A stretch of DNA of 64,000 bases from an uncultured Pelagimonas sp. Its GTDB lineage: Bacteria > Pseudomonadota > Alphaproteobacteria > Rhodobacterales > Rhodobacteraceae. Numbering within the stretch: the first letter of the stretch is position 1; every line of letters begins with the position of its first letter. A model generated the notes under the pieces. The model saw only the letters and a program-made list of their open reading frames with translations. It made no database searches and was not told the origin of the DNA. Position numbers and translations under genes: made by a program. Positions 62,194 through 64,000 of this stretch are shown here, in pieces. Where the stretch lies: contig CANMIH010000015.1 in assembly GCA_947497905.1 (NCBI GenBank), positions 1-64,000 of the forward strand. Direction: 5' to 3'.

Positions 62194-63009
62194 ATGAAAT
62201 TCCTGACCACCTCAGCCCTCGCCCTTATGATGGCTACCGGGGCAATGGCTGCTGAAAGCTGTGCCACCGGTAAGACGCTGACCGACGGCACATTGACCAT
62301 TGCCACCGGCAACCCAGCGTTTTTCCCGTGGGTGCTGGATGATGCCCCCGAAGCTGGAAAAGGCTATGAAGCCGCTGTGGCCTATGCCATTGCCGGAAAG
62401 ATGGGTTTTGACTCGGATGCCGTGACCTGGACCCGCACTTCTTTTGACCAGTCCATTCAGCCCGGTGCGAAAGACTTCGATTTCAACCTGCAGCAATTCT
62501 CGATCACTGCAGAGCGGGAAGAGATGGTAGATTTCTCCGATCCGTATTACACCTCGGCCATGGCAGTTCTGACCACCAAGTCGGTTGTCGAAAACGGCGC
62601 AGAGCCCACAATCGCATCGCTGAAAGATCTGGTTTGGGGTGCACATGCCACCACCACCGCGCTGCCCATGCTCAATGAGCTGATCCAGCCAAACACAGCC
62701 CCATTGCTTTACGGCGACAACGTGGATGTGACCGCAGCCATGCAGGCGGGTCAGATCGACGCCGCCCTGTTTGACCTGCCCACCGCGCTGTACCTGTCTG
62801 CCGTTGTTCTGAATGATGGCGTCATTCTGGGTCAGTTCCCTGCGGAAAACACCCCAAGCCCGGATCACTTTGGTCTGCTCATGGCGGAAGGTTCGGCGCT
62901 TAAACCCTGTGTGGACGAGGCGATCGCGGCGCTGAAAGCTGATGGCACGCTAGCTGCGATCGAAGCGGAATGGCTGCAGGAAACCACCGGTGTGCCGGTC
63001 ATTAAATAA
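62194..63009 (+). CDS. ABC transporter substrate-binding protein, polar amino acid type
   Basis: A 271-residue periplasmic binding protein of family 3. Signal peptide MKFLTTSALALMMATGAMA; mature TLTIATGNPAFFPWVLDDAP, GYEAAVAYAIAGKMGF, FDFNLQQFSITAEREEMVDF, DPYYTSAMAVL, LVWGAHATTTALPMLNELI. It has the His/Glu-Asp binding-protein fold, not the ProX/OpuAC fold usual for betaines. First gene of an importer operon divergent from MttB copy 2, so the ligand is probably the compound degraded by the island. Confidence 0.92.
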   Translation: MKFLTTSALALMMATGAMAAESCATGKTLTDGTLTIATGNPAFFPWVLDDAPEAGKGYEAAVAYAIAGKMGFDSDAVTWTRTSFDQSIQPGAKDFDFNLQQFSITAEREEMVDFSDPYYTSAMAVLTTKSVVENGAEPTIASLKDLVWGAHATTTALPMLNELIQPNTAPLLYGDNVDVTAAMQAGQIDAALFDLPTALYLSAVVLNDGVILGQFPAENTPSPDHFGLLMAEGSALKPCVDEAIAALKADGTLAAIEAEWLQETTGVPVIK

Positions 63010-63017
63010 ACATTATC

Positions 63018-63048
63018 AGGGCCTGAGCCCCCGGTCTCAGGCCCTTTT
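63018..63048 (+). terminator. Hairpin after the binding-protein gene
   Basis: A 10-bp perfect stem AGGGCCTGAG/CTCAGGCCCT with an 8-nt loop and TTTC. It is probably a partial terminator, giving excess binding protein over permease. Confidence 0.75.
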
Positions 63049-63127
63049 CTTGGGCGAAAGTCAGCCCGCTCTTGAAACCTCAGGCGCGCCCTGACAAAAG
63101 CACCTTGCTTTCGCTAACAGGTTTGCC

Positions 63128-63946
63128 ATGCCCTCCATGACCCGTCGTCAGGCCTATGAGGCCCGCCAGCGCCGCCGTGCGACTTTGATCGCTGCCGGAT
63201 CAACCGCCGCCGTCCTCATTGCGTTGATCGTGCTGATCCCTTTGACGCCGGGGTGGGAGGCTGTGAAACACAGTTTCTTTAATGCGCGGGTGTTCGAAAA
63301 GACATTTCCCGGCCTGCTCAATGCCTTTGTCATGGATGTGGCTATTTTTGCATGGTGTGCGCCGCTGATCGCGATCCTCGGGCTTCTGCTCGCTGTGGCC
63401 CGCGACATCCGCAACCCGGCCCTTTATCCGCTGAAACTGTTTTCGATTGTCTATACCGATGTCTTTCGCGGGTTGCCGGTCATCCTTGTGATCTACTTGA
63501 TTGGCTTTGGTATTCCCGGACTGGGCCTGCCCCGCCCGTGGAACTCGCCCTACATCTGGGGGTCCTTGTCGCTGATTTTGGTCTATGCCGCCTATGTCGC
63601 CGAAATCCTGCGCTCGGGCATCGAATCCATTCACACCAGCCAACGCGCTGCCGCGCTGTCTCTTGGTCTCAGCAGCTCTGACACCATGCGCTTTGTGATC
63701 CTACCACAGGCAATCCGCCGCGTGGTGCCTGCCAACATGAACATGTTCATCGCACTGCAAAAGGACGTTGCCCTCTTGTCGTTCATTGGCCCCGTGGAGA
63801 TTTTCCGTCAGGCCGGTGTCTACAAATCCCTGATGGCCAATTTCACACCCTATGTCGGCGCGGCGCTAATCTTTCTTGCGATCACGGTGCCCGCAACCCG
63901 GTTTGCTGACCACTTGATGAACAAACAGGCAAAGGCACGCAGCTGA
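63128..63946 (+). CDS. ABC transporter permease, polar amino acid type
   Basis: A 272-residue inner-membrane permease of the HisM/GlnP type: TM1 near 18-40 (LIAAGSTAAVLIALIVLIPL), then the BPD_transp_1 domain with VYTDVFRGLPVILVIYLIGF, YAAYVAEILRSGIESIHTSQ, AALSLGLSSSDTMRFVILPQ (EAA loop). Its stop overlaps the next start (TGATG). Only one permease is visible; it may work as a homodimer. Confidence 0.92.
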   Translation: MPSMTRRQAYEARQRRRATLIAAGSTAAVLIALIVLIPLTPGWEAVKHSFFNARVFEKTFPGLLNAFVMDVAIFAWCAPLIAILGLLLAVARDIRNPALYPLKLFSIVYTDVFRGLPVILVIYLIGFGIPGLGLPRPWNSPYIWGSLSLILVYAAYVAEILRSGIESIHTSQRAAALSLGLSSSDTMRFVILPQAIRRVVPANMNMFIALQKDVALLSFIGPVEIFRQAGVYKSLMANFTPYVGAALIFLAITVPATRFADHLMNKQAKARS

Positions 63947-64000
63947 TGGATCGGTTAGAGCTTCGCAACGTTCAGAAATCATTTGGTCAAACCCAGATCC
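63946..64000 (+). CDS. ABC transporter ATP-binding protein, N-terminal end only
   Basis: The window ends after 18 codons (MDRLELRNVQKSFGQTQI). The start pattern (LELRNVQKSFG) and overlap with the permease stop identify the ATPase of the importer. The Walker motifs lie outside the window. Confidence 0.8.
   Translation, partial: MDRLELRNVQKSFGQTQI

Overview
The window reads as chromosomal DNA of a marine alphaproteobacterium of the Roseobacter group (Rhodobacteraceae). This is inferred from gene content and protein style: a Tad pilus locus with an OmpA-like lipoprotein, a compact che operon with CheD, a DmdC-type acyl-CoA dehydrogenase, MerR regulators beside acyl-CoA genes, non-pyrrolysine MttB homologues with a dimethylglycine-dehydrogenase-like flavoprotein, and a SelD fused to an NADH-dehydrogenase-like domain. 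I saw no rRNA, insertion sequence, phage gene or CRISPR array, and nothing that looks freshly acquired. Genes are densely packed on both strands.

Layout. 1-12.0 kb holds a Tad (Flp) pilus locus: two tandem Flp pilins (the first truncated by the window edge), cpaB, cpaC, an OmpA-type lipoprotein, cpaE, cpaF, tadB, tadC, two TPR lipoproteins, a prepilin peptidase and an uncharacterised AAA ATPase. 12.1-16.3 kb holds a CAT-anticodon tRNA, DUF2478, a CbiX-like chelatase, an NnrU-family membrane protein, DUF4202 and glpK. 16.3-20.3 kb holds a LuxR-type response regulator divergent from a periplasmic molybdopterin-domain protein and a hybrid histidine kinase. 20.3-26.7 kb holds an SMP-30-like hydrolase, a stand-alone RAM-domain protein, a complete branched-chain-amino-acid-type ABC transporter and a TetR regulator. 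27.1-33.7 kb is a chemotaxis operon (STAS, CheY, CheA, CheW, CheR, CheY, a small CheZ-like protein, CheB, CheD) ended by a strong terminator. 33.7-38.5 kb carries selenium metabolism (SelD fusion, MnmH), tRNA-Phe and trpB. 38.6-50.9 kb has a MATE exporter, two thioesterases, two MerR regulators and a beta-oxidation cluster: DmdC-like and LCAD-like dehydrogenases, a small ribbon-helix-helix-like protein, a GST, a thiolase, an NTF2-like/cupin/NTF2-like trio and fadJ. 51.0-53.5 kb is glpD with divergent glpR. 53.5-64.0 kb is a catabolic island of two MttB-family methyltransferases, a DMGDH/GcvT flavoprotein, VOC and Gfo/Idh/MocA enzymes, a TetR regulator and a polar-amino-acid-type ABC importer that runs off the window.

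The strongest candidate for something undescribed is the last island. It looks like a self-contained uptake and demethylation system for a methylated amine or betaine. An almost palindromic element with the shared core TTTTCAAGAAA occurs in both of its divergent promoters, which suggests one regulon under the resident TetR. Second, the che operon carries a CheB whose receiver domain lacks the phospho-acceptor aspartate, and a 119-residue protein with a CheZ-like DxxxQ motif and acidic C-terminal tail. Third, four convergent gene pairs have stop codons that interlock on a 4-bp palindrome (CTAG or TTAA).

All gene calls rest on reading motifs, lengths and context. No database search or alignment was run.
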